Positions 33,701 to 42,538 of a DNA stretch of 64,000 nucleotides are shown here, in pieces (the first letter of the stretch is position 1; the number at the start of each line of letters is the position of its first letter). The stretch lies in the NCBI RefSeq assembly GCF_040655735.1, contig NZ_JBFAKK010000005.1:186001-250000 (forward strand), written 5' to 3'. Position numbers and translations under genes: made by a program. The notes beneath the pieces are model-generated. The model was given only the letters and a program-made list of their open reading frames with translations, was not told the origin of the DNA and ran no database searches. This DNA is from Phytomonospora sp040655735. Lineage in GTDB: Bacteria; Actinomycetota; Actinomycetes; Mycobacteriales; Micromonosporaceae.

Positions 33701-33979
33701 GCCGAGGACGGCTGGACCAACATCAGTGACGCCGCCAGCGCCCTGCTGAGTCCCACTGGCGAACTTCCCCGCCGTGCGCCGATGGCGCACCTGGTGCCCG
33801 GTGGTCTGCCCGACGACCACCAGGGCGCGGCCGCAGTGCCCACCCCCCAGCCGAGCGACTATCGGGATCCCGATTCGGTCGGCGCGACTTTCGCCGCCTA
33901 CGCGCGGGGGACCTCGAGCATCAAACAGACCATGTCCATGACAACGACCGATCGAGAGCCAGACAGTGACCGAGCTTGA
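30785..33979 (+). CDS. Conservon sensor kinase with nitrate-sensing-type extracytoplasmic domain; CTG start
   Basis: Residues 5-26 form a first membrane helix (VGVLVTVPLITAIAFAALAV), 30-300 a helical NIT-type sensor, and 305-325 a second helix with HAMP-like region. The kinase core ends near 625, with FDHMVTLLSRRNNSLLVLGG, N-box ELVDNATRFS and G-box DDGIGI. A 440-residue Pro/Glu/Ala-rich cytoplasmic tail follows and contains a duplicated 16-residue unit. I start it at CTG 30785: AGGAGGA lies four bases before it and it preserves the first helix. The first conventional in-frame start (GTG 30860) would cut that helix away. It is the first gene of a conservon (cvn) operon and its stop overlaps the roadblock gene. 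The sensed signal is unknown. Confidence 0.85.
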   Translation: MKITRKVGVLVTVPLITAIAFAALAVATTVGDASQAGTLRSLVVLSSSVGKLSHLLQTERSSAVETLLGHKDSAAEIFLADTHVTDDAAAEYFAERTSMPDLPASVDGHLDRVDRQLAELHVLRENVVAGTVAASATAFRYQIIIGDMVTYRENIAQTGGAQGEIADQIRAAAALAAAAEYAGAERTTVQRALARGRLLPATQQEITADRSGYIEAMRLFNDLALPEWRGWVEQSLSGMEAVQAQIAEDDVARTKPGQRLVTQPVFWSQAMNARLAHLHLIQDLVDRDVIDVVTEMRDGQRLWAGLQAGAVLLTVALALWLAVRLGRPVVRGLRRLRDAAHRVAAVDLPEAVAKLNDGDSIGNRTPDQFAADQTKLLPAKGADELAEVARAFNAVHTEAVRVAAEQAVLRLHIARMFVELARRGNSLTGRLTKALDEAEHREENPEWLERLFAFDHMVTLLSRRNNSLLVLGGSSPAQARVRDEPVADVLKAAQGQVEHYTRVHFAGLAEGVAVKASLVDEMVILLAELVDNATRFSQHVTVSASALADRTIIQISDDGIGIKPPQREKLNGRLAYPRLDLDALHTMGMTVVGTIATRHGITVELRDNKPKGTIAEVTVPAALLSKEQPRDGDSGGPAAPLFRRVERAVPAEAETTAEVEVDEAPVPTLLFAGTGSPGGRNEPTSVADEDTAEVAVPPSVRPSGTVEPVAEETPKPFKAFENTEASSGASEATQAFRPFGDTESTPSTEDTSTGGASALPTRRPSPHPRPVDEPAEPEAGEVAAAEATGMLSKGGLFARRDTGGGNAVPVPANGYSAPMPSRTPDAPANGYSAPMPSRTPDAPAAAPEPAPEPEPARETEPAPLAGGLFERLSPTNGDNLPARTPAGEIAGALQQTPVPPKGGYFGTPSPAPDAEAAPPADAPDPEPATEVESAARPEPADSDPAPAAATLTDQETVALPIITPSVPSQRRPAEDGWTNISDAASALLSPTGELPRRAPMAHLVPGGLPDDHQGAAAVPTPQPSDYRDPDSVGATFAAYARGTSSIKQTMSMTTTDREPDSDRA
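33218..33313 (+). repeat. Tandem 48-bp duplication in the kinase tail
   Basis: Two adjacent 48-bp copies (33218-33265, 33266-33313) differ at only two positions and encode ANGYSAPMPSRTPDAP twice. Near identity at DNA level points to recent duplication within a low-complexity tail. Confidence 0.85.
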
Positions 33980-34382
33980 CCTGGATTTCCTGCTCAACGA
34001 CTTCGTCGCGCGCGTGCCCGACGTGACACACACGCTCGCGGTGTCCGCCGACGGCCTGCTCATCGCGCGCAACAGCGCGTTGGGCGAGGACGACGCCGAC
34101 CGCCTTGCCGCGGTGGCCTCCGGCCTGGTCAGTCTTCTGCACAGTGCCTCCAAATCCCTCCAGGCCGGACGGGTGATCTCCAACCTCACCGAGATGGACG
34201 GCGGCTACCTGTCGACCATGTCGGTCTCCAGTGGCGCGTGCCTGGTCGCCCTCATCAGCCGGGACGGCGACCTGGGCCAGGTCGGCCACGAACTGACCAA
34301 GCTCATCAACCAGGTCGGACCCGCCCTGACCCCCGGGGCGCGCCCGACCCTCCTCCCGCACAAGACCGCGTCGACGACCTGA
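33966..34382 (+). CDS. Roadblock/LC7 domain protein (conservon CvnB-like)
   Basis: A 138-residue roadblock/LC7 protein: LNDFVARVPDVTHTLAVSADGLLIARNS, VASGLVSLLHSASKSLQAGR and GGYLSTMSVSSGACLVALISRDGDLGQVGHEL. In conservons this protein associates with the sensor kinase and the small GTPase at the membrane and may act as GTPase-activating or scaffold component. GTG 33966 overlaps the kinase stop by 14 bp. Normally a DUF742 gene (CvnC) comes next; here the GTPase follows directly. Confidence 0.9.
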   Translation: MTELDLDFLLNDFVARVPDVTHTLAVSADGLLIARNSALGEDDADRLAAVASGLVSLLHSASKSLQAGRVISNLTEMDGGYLSTMSVSSGACLVALISRDGDLGQVGHELTKLINQVGPALTPGARPTLLPHKTASTT

Positions 34383-34391
34383 GGTGAGGAG

Positions 34392-35054
34392 ATGGCCCCC
34401 TCGTACGTGAGCGGCCGGGGCGCTGCCCTGCACCGGCTGTGCGACCGGGGACGGGCCGCGACTCCCGAACCCGTCGGCAAGCTCGTCGTCGTCGGCGGGC
34501 CCGCCACGGGCAAGTCGACGCTGATCAAGACCGTCTCGGACGTGGGCACGGTCGCCGTCGAGGCGGCCGTGTCGGCGACCCCGACGCGGGGCACGACCGT
34601 GGCCATGGACTTCGGCCGGATCACCGTCGACAACGAGTACGTGTACCTGTTCGGCACCCCCGGCCAGCCGCGGTTCCGCTTCATGTGGGACCGCCTCGCC
34701 CACGGCGCCGGGGGCGCGGTCCTGCTGGCCGACCCCCGCCGGATCGCCGACAGCGCCCCCGCCCGTGCCTTCCTGGCCGGGCGGGGCCTTCCTTTCGTCG
34801 TGCTGGTGAACCGCTTCGACGACGCACCCGTGCCCCCGACCCGCCGGGTCCGCGACGACCTCGGCGTGACCCCCCGCGTCCGGGTCCTGTCCTGCGACGC
34901 CCGTGTCCGACCCGCCGCTCTGAGCGCCCTCGCCTCGACCCTCGCGCACTTCAAGGCCGGCTCCCGGACCGCAACCGCTTCCGCTCCTCCGCACCCCAGA
35001 GCTTTCCGGTGCGGTCATCCCCTCACTCCACCCACTGACCGGGAGCACCCATGA
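34392..35054 (+). CDS. Conservon small GTPase (CvnD-like, ATP/GTP-binding protein)
   Basis: A 220-residue Ras-like GTPase: P-loop VVGGPATGKSTLIK, switch region TPTRGTTVAMDFGRI, G3-like LFGTPGQPRFRFMWD and G4-like VLVNRFDD, as in CvnD proteins. A 25-residue Pro/His-rich tail follows the domain. GGTGAGGAG precedes ATG 34392. Its stop overlaps the ATG of the substrate-binding lipoprotein (ATGA), tying the signalling genes to a transporter by translational coupling. Confidence 0.9.
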   Translation: MAPSYVSGRGAALHRLCDRGRAATPEPVGKLVVVGGPATGKSTLIKTVSDVGTVAVEAAVSATPTRGTTVAMDFGRITVDNEYVYLFGTPGQPRFRFMWDRLAHGAGGAVLLADPRRIADSAPARAFLAGRGLPFVVLVNRFDDAPVPPTRRVRDDLGVTPRVRVLSCDARVRPAALSALASTLAHFKAGSRTATASAPPHPRAFRCGHPLTPPTDREHP

Positions 35055-36232
35055 AATCCCGCACGAGAGCCTTCGTGGCCCTCACCTCAGCCGCCCTGCT
35101 GAGCGTGACGGCCACCGCCTGCACCGGCGGAGACGAGGGCGGATCCGGCGATGTCAAGATCGGCTTCGTCGCGTCCCTGTCGGGCACGTACCAGACCGTC
35201 GGCGAGGACATGCGCGACGGTTTCCAGCTCTACCTCGACACCCACGACGGCAAGTTCGGCGGCCGGACGGTCGACCTGCGCGTCGCCGACGAGGGAGACG
35301 GGCCCACCACCGCCCTCCCCGCCGCCGAGCGCCTTGTCGTCCAAGAGGAGGTCGACGCCCTCGCCGGGATCGTCGGCGGCGGCTCCTACGCGGCGATCGC
35401 CTCGCTCGCGCAGGAGAACCAGCTCCCACTCGTCGGCGCGAACGGCCGCCCCGACATGAAGGACAACAACTGGCTGTGGCACACCAGCTACATCAGTGAC
35501 GAGCCCGGCATCGCCATCGCCCCTTACGTCAAGGAGAACGTCGACGGCCCCGTCTACGCCATCGGCCCCGACTACCAGGGCGGGCACGACGAGCTGCGCG
35601 GCTTCGTCGACACCTACAAGCAGCTGGGCGGTCAGCTGGCCAACCCCGACGGCGAGACCAAGTGGACGCCGTTCCCGCAGACCACCGACTTCCTGCCCTA
35701 CCTCAACGAGATCGCCATGACCAACGCCAGGGCGGTCTACTGCTTCTACGCCGGCAAGGCGGCCGTCGACTTCGTCAAGCAGTACGCCGAGTCCGACGCG
35801 GCCGACATCCCGCTGTACGGGGCCTTCCTCACCGAGGGAGCGGTACTGGCCGCCCAGGGCGACGCCGCCGAGGGCATCCGCAACGTCCTCAACTACAGCC
35901 CCGACCTCGACAACCCGGCCAACCGGACCTTCGTCGCCGAGTGGAGCGCCCGCTACCAGCGCCAGCCCACGACCTTCGCGATGGCCTCCTTCGACGCCGC
36001 CGCGGTCCTCGACCGCGCGATCGCGGCGATCCCGGCCGACCAGGACGTCACCTCGCAGGCCGTCAACGACGCCATCAGCAAACTCGGCGTGATCGACAGC
36101 CCGCGCGGCTCGTGGCAGTTCAACCCGACCACCCACTCGCCGATCCAGCGCTGGTACCTGCGGCAGGTCGCCAAGGACGGCGAGATGCTGTCGAACATGC
36201 TCATCGAGGACCTGGCCACCGTCGGCAACTGA
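35051..36232 (+). CDS. ABC transporter substrate-binding lipoprotein, branched-chain amino acid/amide type
   Basis: A 393-residue type-1 periplasmic binding protein of the LivJ/AmiC/UrtA class. The signal ends in a lipobox-like ATAC with cysteine 24. The mature protein opens DVKIGFVASLSGTYQTVGED and continues IVGGGSYAAIASLAQENQLP, YAIGPDYQGGHDELRGF and FNPTTHSPIQRWYLRQV. The ligand could be an amino acid, amide, urea or short-chain acid; sequence alone does not decide. It starts in an ATGA overlap with the conservon GTPase and ends in a TGATG overlap with the first permease. Confidence 0.9.
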   Translation: MKSRTRAFVALTSAALLSVTATACTGGDEGGSGDVKIGFVASLSGTYQTVGEDMRDGFQLYLDTHDGKFGGRTVDLRVADEGDGPTTALPAAERLVVQEEVDALAGIVGGGSYAAIASLAQENQLPLVGANGRPDMKDNNWLWHTSYISDEPGIAIAPYVKENVDGPVYAIGPDYQGGHDELRGFVDTYKQLGGQLANPDGETKWTPFPQTTDFLPYLNEIAMTNARAVYCFYAGKAAVDFVKQYAESDAADIPLYGAFLTEGAVLAAQGDAAEGIRNVLNYSPDLDNPANRTFVAEWSARYQRQPTTFAMASFDAAAVLDRAIAAIPADQDVTSQAVNDAISKLGVIDSPRGSWQFNPTTHSPIQRWYLRQVAKDGEMLSNMLIEDLATVGN

Positions 36233-37110
36233 TGATCGACGCTTACCTGATCCCGGCCGTGAACGGTCTGGCCTACGGGCTGCTGCTGTTCACCGTCGCG
36301 GCCGGGCTCACCCTGATCTTCGGGGTCGCCGACGTGCTCAACCTCGCCCACGGCACCGTGTACGTCGCCGGGGGCTACGTTGCCGTCTCCGTCTCCGACG
36401 GGACCTGGGCCGGACTCGGTCTCGGCGTGCTCGCCGGCGCCGGTGCCGGCCTCGCCGCCGGTGGCGTCCTGTGGGCGGCGCTGACGCCGCTGGCCGGGCG
36501 CGGGCACCTCGCGCAGGCCCTGCTGACCTTCGGCATCGCGCTCGCCGGGGGAGCGCTGCTCGAACGCGTCTTCGGCGCCGACGAGCTGCGCCCGACGCTG
36601 CCGTCGGCGCTGGACGGCTCGGTCGACGTGGCCGGGCACCGGTTCCCCGCCTACCGGCTGCTGTTCATCGGCGTGGCCGCCCTCCTGGCGCTGGCCGGCT
36701 GGCTGGTCATCACCCGCACGCGCGCCGGCGCGCACGTGCGGGCCGTCGTCGACGACCGGGACATGGTCGCCGCGCTCGGCGTGAACCCGCGCATGGTCCT
36801 TGCGGCGGTCCTCGCCGCCGGTGGCGCCCTCGCCGGCGTCGCCGGGGCCCTCGGCGCGCCGATCCTCGGCCCCGGGCCGAGCACCGCATCCCACACGCTG
36901 CTGCTGTCGCTGATCGTCGTGGTCGTCGGCGGGCTCGGCTCGATCGGCGGCGCCTTCCTCGCGGCGATCGCCGTCGGGCAGGTGCAGAGCCTCGGCGTCG
37001 TGCTGGCCCCCTCCGCCTCGCCGTACCTGCTGTTCGCCGCGATGGCGGTGGCGCTGCTCGTGCGGGGCTGGCGCGGCGGGTTCGCGGGGCTGAAGGCGGG
37101 GAGAGTGTGA
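36232..37110 (+). CDS. ABC transporter permease, LivH type
   Basis: A 292-residue polytopic membrane protein with the LivH hallmarks: NGLAYGLLLFTVAAGLTLIFGVADVLNLAHGTVYVAGGY near the N-terminus, RAVVDDRDMVAALGVNP in the cytoplasmic coupling loop and GLGSIGGAFLAAI. It pairs with the LivM-type permease 200 bp downstream. ATG 36232 overlaps the previous stop. The gap after this gene is unusually large for the operon and holds an antisense gene remnant. Confidence 0.92.
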   Translation: MIDAYLIPAVNGLAYGLLLFTVAAGLTLIFGVADVLNLAHGTVYVAGGYVAVSVSDGTWAGLGLGVLAGAGAGLAAGGVLWAALTPLAGRGHLAQALLTFGIALAGGALLERVFGADELRPTLPSALDGSVDVAGHRFPAYRLLFIGVAALLALAGWLVITRTRAGAHVRAVVDDRDMVAALGVNPRMVLAAVLAAGGALAGVAGALGAPILGPGPSTASHTLLLSLIVVVVGGLGSIGGAFLAAIAVGQVQSLGVVLAPSASPYLLFAAMAVALLVRGWRGGFAGLKAGRV

Positions 37111-37115
37111 GCGGG

Positions 37116-37280
37116 TCAGGGCACGGCTATGCGGTCGAGATGCTCCGGCCGAAGGATCTTCGCCGGCAGGGTCGCCCGGCCGGCGAGCTCGGCTTGGAGG
37201 AGGCGGTGGACGCCGTCGAGGATCACCCCGCGCAGCGGCCCGGGAACGAGGTCGGCGAGGGGAAACGGTCGGCGGCCCAT
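37116..37280 (-). pseudogene. Remnant of a ParB-like domain gene, antisense within the operon
   Basis: The reverse strand carries a 54-codon frame, MGRRPFPLADLVPG, then GVILDGVHRLLQAELAGR, TLPAKILRPEHLDRIAVP. The LDGVHRLL...GR...PAK pattern matches the C-terminal part of ParB-like proteins (the D-G-x-H-R motif). Only that part is present and there is no strong Shine-Dalgarno. It lies opposite to, and between, the two Liv-type permeases, in an operon whose other junctions mostly overlap. I read it as a fragment left by an insertion; a real small protein is not excluded. Confidence 0.4.
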
Positions 37281-37312
37281 GACCGTCCACTCTGCACCGC
37301 AGGGAAACCCAC

Positions 37313-38279
37313 ATGACCTCCGGGCCTCTCCGTCGCGTCCTTCCCCTCGCCGCCGCCGCAGCGGTCGTCGCCGTCCTGCTGGCCATGCCGCTGTTCGCCG
37401 ACAACTACACGCTGCTCACCGTTGCCCGCGTCGCCGGGCTCGGCCTGCTCGCCGCGTCGACGGCGCTCATGACCGGAGTCGCCGGCCTCCCGACCCTCGG
37501 GCAGGTCGCGCCCTACGCGGTCGGCGCCTACACCGCCGCGCACCTCGCCCACGCCGAGCTTCCCGGCGTCGTCCAGCTCCTCGGGGCGGGCGCGGCCGCG
37601 GCCGTCTTCTCCCTGCTCACCGGCGCCGCCGTGGTCCAGACCCGGGGAGTCATCTGCCTCATGGTCACCCTCGCCATCGGCGAGCTCGCCGCGATCACCG
37701 CCGGGCAGTGGACCTCCCTGACCGGCGGCACCGACGGCATGGACCGCGTCCCGGCCACGCCGGCGTTTCCGGGCGGGGACGCACTGGTCAAGATCCCCGA
37801 GGTCTACACCTACATCGTCGCCGCCGCGCTGGTCGTGCTCGGTGTGGCGATGCTCGTGCTGCGTTCTCCGGCGGGGACGCTGATCCGCGGCTGCCGCGAC
37901 AACGAGGCCCGCATGCGCGCGTCGGGCCACCGGGTGTCGCTCACGCTCTTGTGGACCTTCACCGGCGCGGGCGCGATCGCCGGGATCGGCGGGGGCCTGC
38001 TCGTCGCGGTCCAGCGGACCGTCTCGCCGGACAACGCCGGCTTCGAGGTCGCCGCCCTGGTCCTGCTCGCCGTCGTCATCGGCGGCGCCGCCTCGATACC
38101 GGGCGCGCTGGCGGGTGTCGCGGTGGTCGTCGCCGTCCGCGACCGGATCGCCCCCGAGATCCCCGGCGAGGGAGGAGCGCCGCTGCTGCTGGGCGTGCTG
38201 TTCATCGCCGCGGTCTACCTGCTTCCCGGCGGTCTGTCCGGCGTGGCGGAGCGGCTGGGCCTGCGCAAGGGAGCGGCCG

Positions 38280-38287
<8 letters not shown>
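37313..38287 (+). CDS. ABC transporter permease, LivM type
   Basis: A 324-residue membrane protein of the LivM family: LLAASTALMTGVAGLPTLGQVAPYAVGAYTAA, GVICLMVTLAIGELAAI, GTLIRGCRDNEARMRASGH (coupling loop) and VLLAVVIGGAASIPGALAG. It forms the channel with the LivH-type partner. The ATG at 37313 has AGGGAA upstream, so it can initiate independently despite the 202-bp gap. Its stop overlaps the GTG start of the first ATPase by eight bases. Confidence 0.92.
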
Positions 38288-38994
<707 letters not shown>

Positions 38995-39005
<11 letters not shown>

Positions 39006-39708
39006 GACCACCGGCCTGCGCGCCGGCTACCACGGCGGCACGGTCCTGCACGGTGTCGACCTGACCCTCGCGCGCGGGGAGGTCCACGCCGTCGTCGGCC
39101 ACAACGGCGCCGGTAAGACCACGCTCGTGCACGCCCTCGCCGGGCTCGTCCCGGCCCGCTCGGGCGGTGTCCTGCTCGACGGCGCCGACGTCACCCGCCA
39201 CGCCACCCACCACCGCGCCCGGCGCGGCCTGGCGCTCGTCCCGCAGGGCCGGCGGGTGTTCGCCTCCCTTACCGTCGCCGAACACCTCGGCCTGCTCAAG
39301 ACGCGCGGCCCGTGGACGCCCGCGCGCGTCCTCGACCTGTTTCCGCAGCTGGCCGCGCGCCGCGGCCACAAGGGCGCGCACCTGTCGGGAGGGGAGCAGC
39401 AGATGCTCGCCTTCGCGCGCGCGCTGCTCGCGCAGCCGAGCGTGCTGCTTCTCGACGAACCCACCGAAGGGCTCGTGCCCGCCCTGGCCGGGCAGATCGC
39501 CCAGACGGTCGCGTCCCTGCGCGACGAGGGCATGTCCGTGCTGGTCACGGCCCCCTCCTTGGACGCGGCGACCTCGACCGCCGACCGGGTCACCGTCCTG
39601 ATCGGCGGACGGCTCGGCGTGTCGGCCCCCGGCGAGACCGTCCGGGCCGACCCCGCCGTCATCGTCGCGGCCCTGGCGCTGCACGGCGAGTCCACCCCCA
39701 CCGAGTGA
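38995..39708 (+). CDS. ABC transporter ATP-binding protein, LivF type
   Basis: A 237-residue ABC ATPase of the LivF kind: GYHGGTVLHGVDLTL, Walker A GHNGAGKTTLVH, LVPQGRRVFASLTVAEHL, signature LSGGEQQMLAFARAL and Walker B LLLLDEPTEGLVP. The H-loop histidine appears replaced (VLVTAPSLD where a VEQN/H-type sequence is usual), which may affect turnover. GTG 38995 overlaps the LivG-type stop by 11 bp. It completes the five-gene uptake system. Confidence 0.92.
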
Positions 39709-39718
39709 AAGGCGGGCC

Positions 39719-40510
39719 ATGAGCCGCACCGACAGCTACACCTTCTCCAACTCCTCGACCCAGGCCGAGCACCAGCTCGACTCCATCCAGCGCTTCCTCG
39801 ACCCGCTGACCACCGCCCGGCTGTCGGCGCTCCCGCTGCCCGAGGCGCCGCGCTGCCTCGAACTCGGCCCCGGCGCCGGGTCGATCGCGCGCTGGCTCGC
39901 CGGGCGCGGCGGCGCGGTCACCGCCGTCGACCTCGACACCGGCCTGCTGGGCGAGCACCCCGGCGTCACGGTCCACCGGGCCGACGTCCGCGAGGAGCTG
40001 CCCGCCGAGGTCACCGCCGAAGGCCCCTTCGACCTGATCCACGCCCGCCTGCTCCTGGTGCACCTGCCGCAGCGCCGCGAGATCGTCTCCCGGCTCGTCG
40101 GGCACCTCGCCCCCGGCGGGCACCTGGCCGTCGGCGAGTTCGGCAGCCAGCCCCTGCGCGTGTACCGGGCGCCGGGCGAGGGCGACGCCGAACTCTTCGC
40201 CAAGGTCACCGACGGCCTGCTGACCGTCCTGGCCGCGCACGGCGGCGACATGGAGTGGGCCTACGCCGCGCACGAGGCGTTCTGCGCCGAGGGCCTCGCC
40301 GACGTGCACACCACCGAGCACGCCGAGAGCTGGACCGGCGGCGGCACCGGCGCGCGCCTGTACAAGGTGAACATCGAGCAGAAGTGGGACGCGCTGCTGG
40401 CCGCCGGATTCACCGAGGGTGAACTGGCCCGCTACACGCGGCTGATGGGCGACCCCGGATTCAGCGCGCCGTCGTACCGTTTCACCATGGTGGTCGGCCG
40501 CAAGGCCTGA
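39719..40510 (+). CDS. Class I SAM-dependent methyltransferase
   Basis: A 263-residue methyltransferase with motif I LELGPGAGSIARWLAGRG, acidic loop VDLDTG and DLIHARLLLVHLPQRREIVSRLVGHLAPGGHLAVGEF. A small-molecule acceptor is likely from the overall type but cannot be named. It follows the LivF-type ATPase after 10 bp with GAAAGG before its ATG, so it is probably the last gene of the conservon-transporter operon and may act on the imported compound. Confidence 0.88.
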   Translation: MSRTDSYTFSNSSTQAEHQLDSIQRFLDPLTTARLSALPLPEAPRCLELGPGAGSIARWLAGRGGAVTAVDLDTGLLGEHPGVTVHRADVREELPAEVTAEGPFDLIHARLLLVHLPQRREIVSRLVGHLAPGGHLAVGEFGSQPLRVYRAPGEGDAELFAKVTDGLLTVLAAHGGDMEWAYAAHEAFCAEGLADVHTTEHAESWTGGGTGARLYKVNIEQKWDALLAAGFTEGELARYTRLMGDPGFSAPSYRFTMVVGRKA

Positions 40511-40579
40511 CCTCAGGCTCCTCTCAGGGCCGCGGACGTTTGCTTCTTCCGTCACGTCGAACGAAATTGGGGCCCCCGG

Positions 40580-41815
40580 ATGCTGCAGATGCTCGGCTTC
40601 GCCGTGTTCATGACGGTCATCGTCGTGGGCGTTCACTACTACCTGTGGCATCGGCTGATCAAGTCGACGACGGGGCCGGGGCCCTGGCGCCGGGGCCTGA
40701 CGTGGGCGCTGGTGGCGATGGCGCTCGTGACCGTCGGCGCGCTCGCGGGCGCCCGGTTGTTCCCGGCAGGGGTCGAGCACGTCATCGCCTGGCCGGGCTA
40801 CATCTGGTTCGCGCTGATGGTCTATCTGCTGCTGTTCCTGGTGCTCCTGGAGATCCCCCGCGCGATCGCCAACCGCGTGTCGAAGCGGCAGGAGGCGACG
40901 GCGAAGGCCGCCGGTGACGTCGTCGCCGACGAGGAGGCGGAGCCCTCGCCGGAGCCCGAGGCGCCCGCCGCTGCCTCGCCGGTGCTGACCCGGCGGCTGT
41001 TCATCGCCCGCACCTCGGCCGTGGTCGCGGGGGTCGGCGCGGCGGCCACGGTCGGGTTCGGGATGCGCTCGGCGCTCGGGCCGCCGAAGATCGAGCGGGT
41101 CCCGATCACGCTGGCCAAGCTCGACCCGAGGATGAACGGGCTGCGGGTGGCCGTCGTCAGCGACATCCACCTCGGGCCGCTGACCGGCGTCGGGCACACC
41201 GAGCGGATCGTGCGGATGATCAACGAGCTGGACGCCGACCTGGTGACCATCGTCGGCGACCTCGTCGACGGGTCGGTCGCCGAGCTGGGCGACCTGGCCC
41301 GGCCGCTGTCGGAGCTGGAGAAGCCGTCCTACTTCGTCACCGGCAACCACGAGTACTACACGTCCGAAGGGCCGCAGGAGTGGATCGACGAGCTGCGCGA
41401 GCTCGGCGTGACGCCGCTGGTCAACGAGCGCGTCGAGATAACCCGCGGGGGCGCCGTGCTGGACCTGGCGGGCGTCAACGACCTCGGCGGTGAGGCCAGC
41501 GGGCAGGGCCCCGACCTGGAGCGCGCGCTCGACGGTCGCGACCAGGCGCGGCCGGTGGTGCTGCTGGCGCACCAGCCGCTCCAGGTGAAGGAGGCGGCCG
41601 GGTTCGGCGTCGACCTGCAGCTGTCGGGGCACACCCACGGTGGGCAGATGGCGCCGTTCAACATGGTCGTGGGCCTCCAGCAGCCGGTGACGGCGGGGCT
41701 GGAGACCGTCGACGGCACGCAGGTGTACGTCACGCGCGGCGCGGGCTACTGGGGCCCGCCGGTGCGGGTCGGCGCGCCGCCGGAGATCACGCTGCTGACG
41801 CTGAACGCGGGTTGA
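40580..41815 (+). CDS. Membrane-anchored metallophosphoesterase
   Basis: A 411-residue protein: about four N-terminal membrane helices, an acidic linker (DEEAEPSPEPEAP), then a TRRLFIARTSAVVAG segment and a calcineurin-like phosphoesterase domain. Metal-binding motifs are complete: SDIHLGP, GDLVDG, GNHEYY, LAHQP and SGHTHGGQ. Proteins of this type (YkuE/YaeI-like) hydrolyse phosphodiesters at the membrane face; the substrate is unknown. ATG 40580. Confidence 0.9.
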   Translation: MLQMLGFAVFMTVIVVGVHYYLWHRLIKSTTGPGPWRRGLTWALVAMALVTVGALAGARLFPAGVEHVIAWPGYIWFALMVYLLLFLVLLEIPRAIANRVSKRQEATAKAAGDVVADEEAEPSPEPEAPAAASPVLTRRLFIARTSAVVAGVGAAATVGFGMRSALGPPKIERVPITLAKLDPRMNGLRVAVVSDIHLGPLTGVGHTERIVRMINELDADLVTIVGDLVDGSVAELGDLARPLSELEKPSYFVTGNHEYYTSEGPQEWIDELRELGVTPLVNERVEITRGGAVLDLAGVNDLGGEASGQGPDLERALDGRDQARPVVLLAHQPLQVKEAAGFGVDLQLSGHTHGGQMAPFNMVVGLQQPVTAGLETVDGTQVYVTRGAGYWGPPVRVGAPPEITLLTLNAG

Positions 41816-41854
41816 ACGGGCATGTCCACCGCCTGACCTGGGCACTCCCCAGCC

Positions 41855-42508
41855 ATGAGTACTCGCGACGGCCTCGTTCGCGCTCTACTGGACCGCTACG
41901 GCCGCACCTACGCCGAGCAGGCCGGCATCGCCTTGCGGGACAAGCCGTCGCCGCTGTACCGGCTGCTCGTGCTGACGGTCCTGCTCTCGAAGCCGATCGG
42001 CGCCGACATGGCCGTCGGCGCCGCCCGCGAGCTGTCCCGGGCGAAACTGCGCACGCCCGAGGCGATGCGCGAGTCGGACTGGCAGTACCGCGTCGACGCC
42101 CTCGGCCGCGCCCACTACCGCCGCTACGACGAGTCGACGGCCACGATCCTGTGCGAGGGGGCCGTCCTCGTCGGCGAGCGCTGGGGCGGCGACCTGCGCC
42201 GGCTGCACCGCGAGGGCGGGGACGCCGACGGTGTCTCGCGGCTGCTCCAGGAGGTACCCGGGATCGGGCCGACGGGCACGTCGATCTTTCTGCGCGAGGC
42301 GCAGGGGGTGTGGCCCGACCTCGCGCCTTACGTCGACGACCGGGCCGCCGACGGCGCCGAGGCCCTCGGCCTGCCGCGCACGCCCGGTCGCCTGGCGGCC
42401 CTCGCGCCGAAAGAGGACCTGCCGCGCCTGATCGCCGCCTGCGTCCGCGTTGCCCTCGCCCGCGACCCGGCGGCCGTGCGCGCCGAACTCCTGACGCCCA
42501 CCGGGTGA
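41855..42508 (+). CDS. HhH-GPD base-excision-repair-like protein (endonuclease III-like)
   Basis: A 217-residue helical protein with a helix-hairpin-helix segment (VSRLLQEVPGIGPTGTSIFLREAQGVW), followed by YVDDRA in the place of the catalytic aspartate region of EndoIII/MutY glycosylases. The lysine that makes EndoIII bifunctional is absent (PTGT), and there is no C-terminal four-cysteine Fe-S cluster. It may therefore be a monofunctional glycosylase or a DNA-binding relative. ATG 41855; it converges on the ferredoxin gene. Confidence 0.75.
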   Translation: MSTRDGLVRALLDRYGRTYAEQAGIALRDKPSPLYRLLVLTVLLSKPIGADMAVGAARELSRAKLRTPEAMRESDWQYRVDALGRAHYRRYDESTATILCEGAVLVGERWGGDLRRLHREGGDADGVSRLLQEVPGIGPTGTSIFLREAQGVWPDLAPYVDDRAADGAEALGLPRTPGRLAALAPKEDLPRLIAACVRVALARDPAAVRAELLTPTG

Positions 42509-42538
42509 AGCGCCACGCTCCACCCGGCGGGCCCGCAA

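Noticed and set aside
30941..34189. A 1082-codon reverse-strand frame opposite the sensor kinase
   Set aside because: Low-complexity Gly/Val/Leu-rich shadow of a high-GC gene; no start signal or domain.
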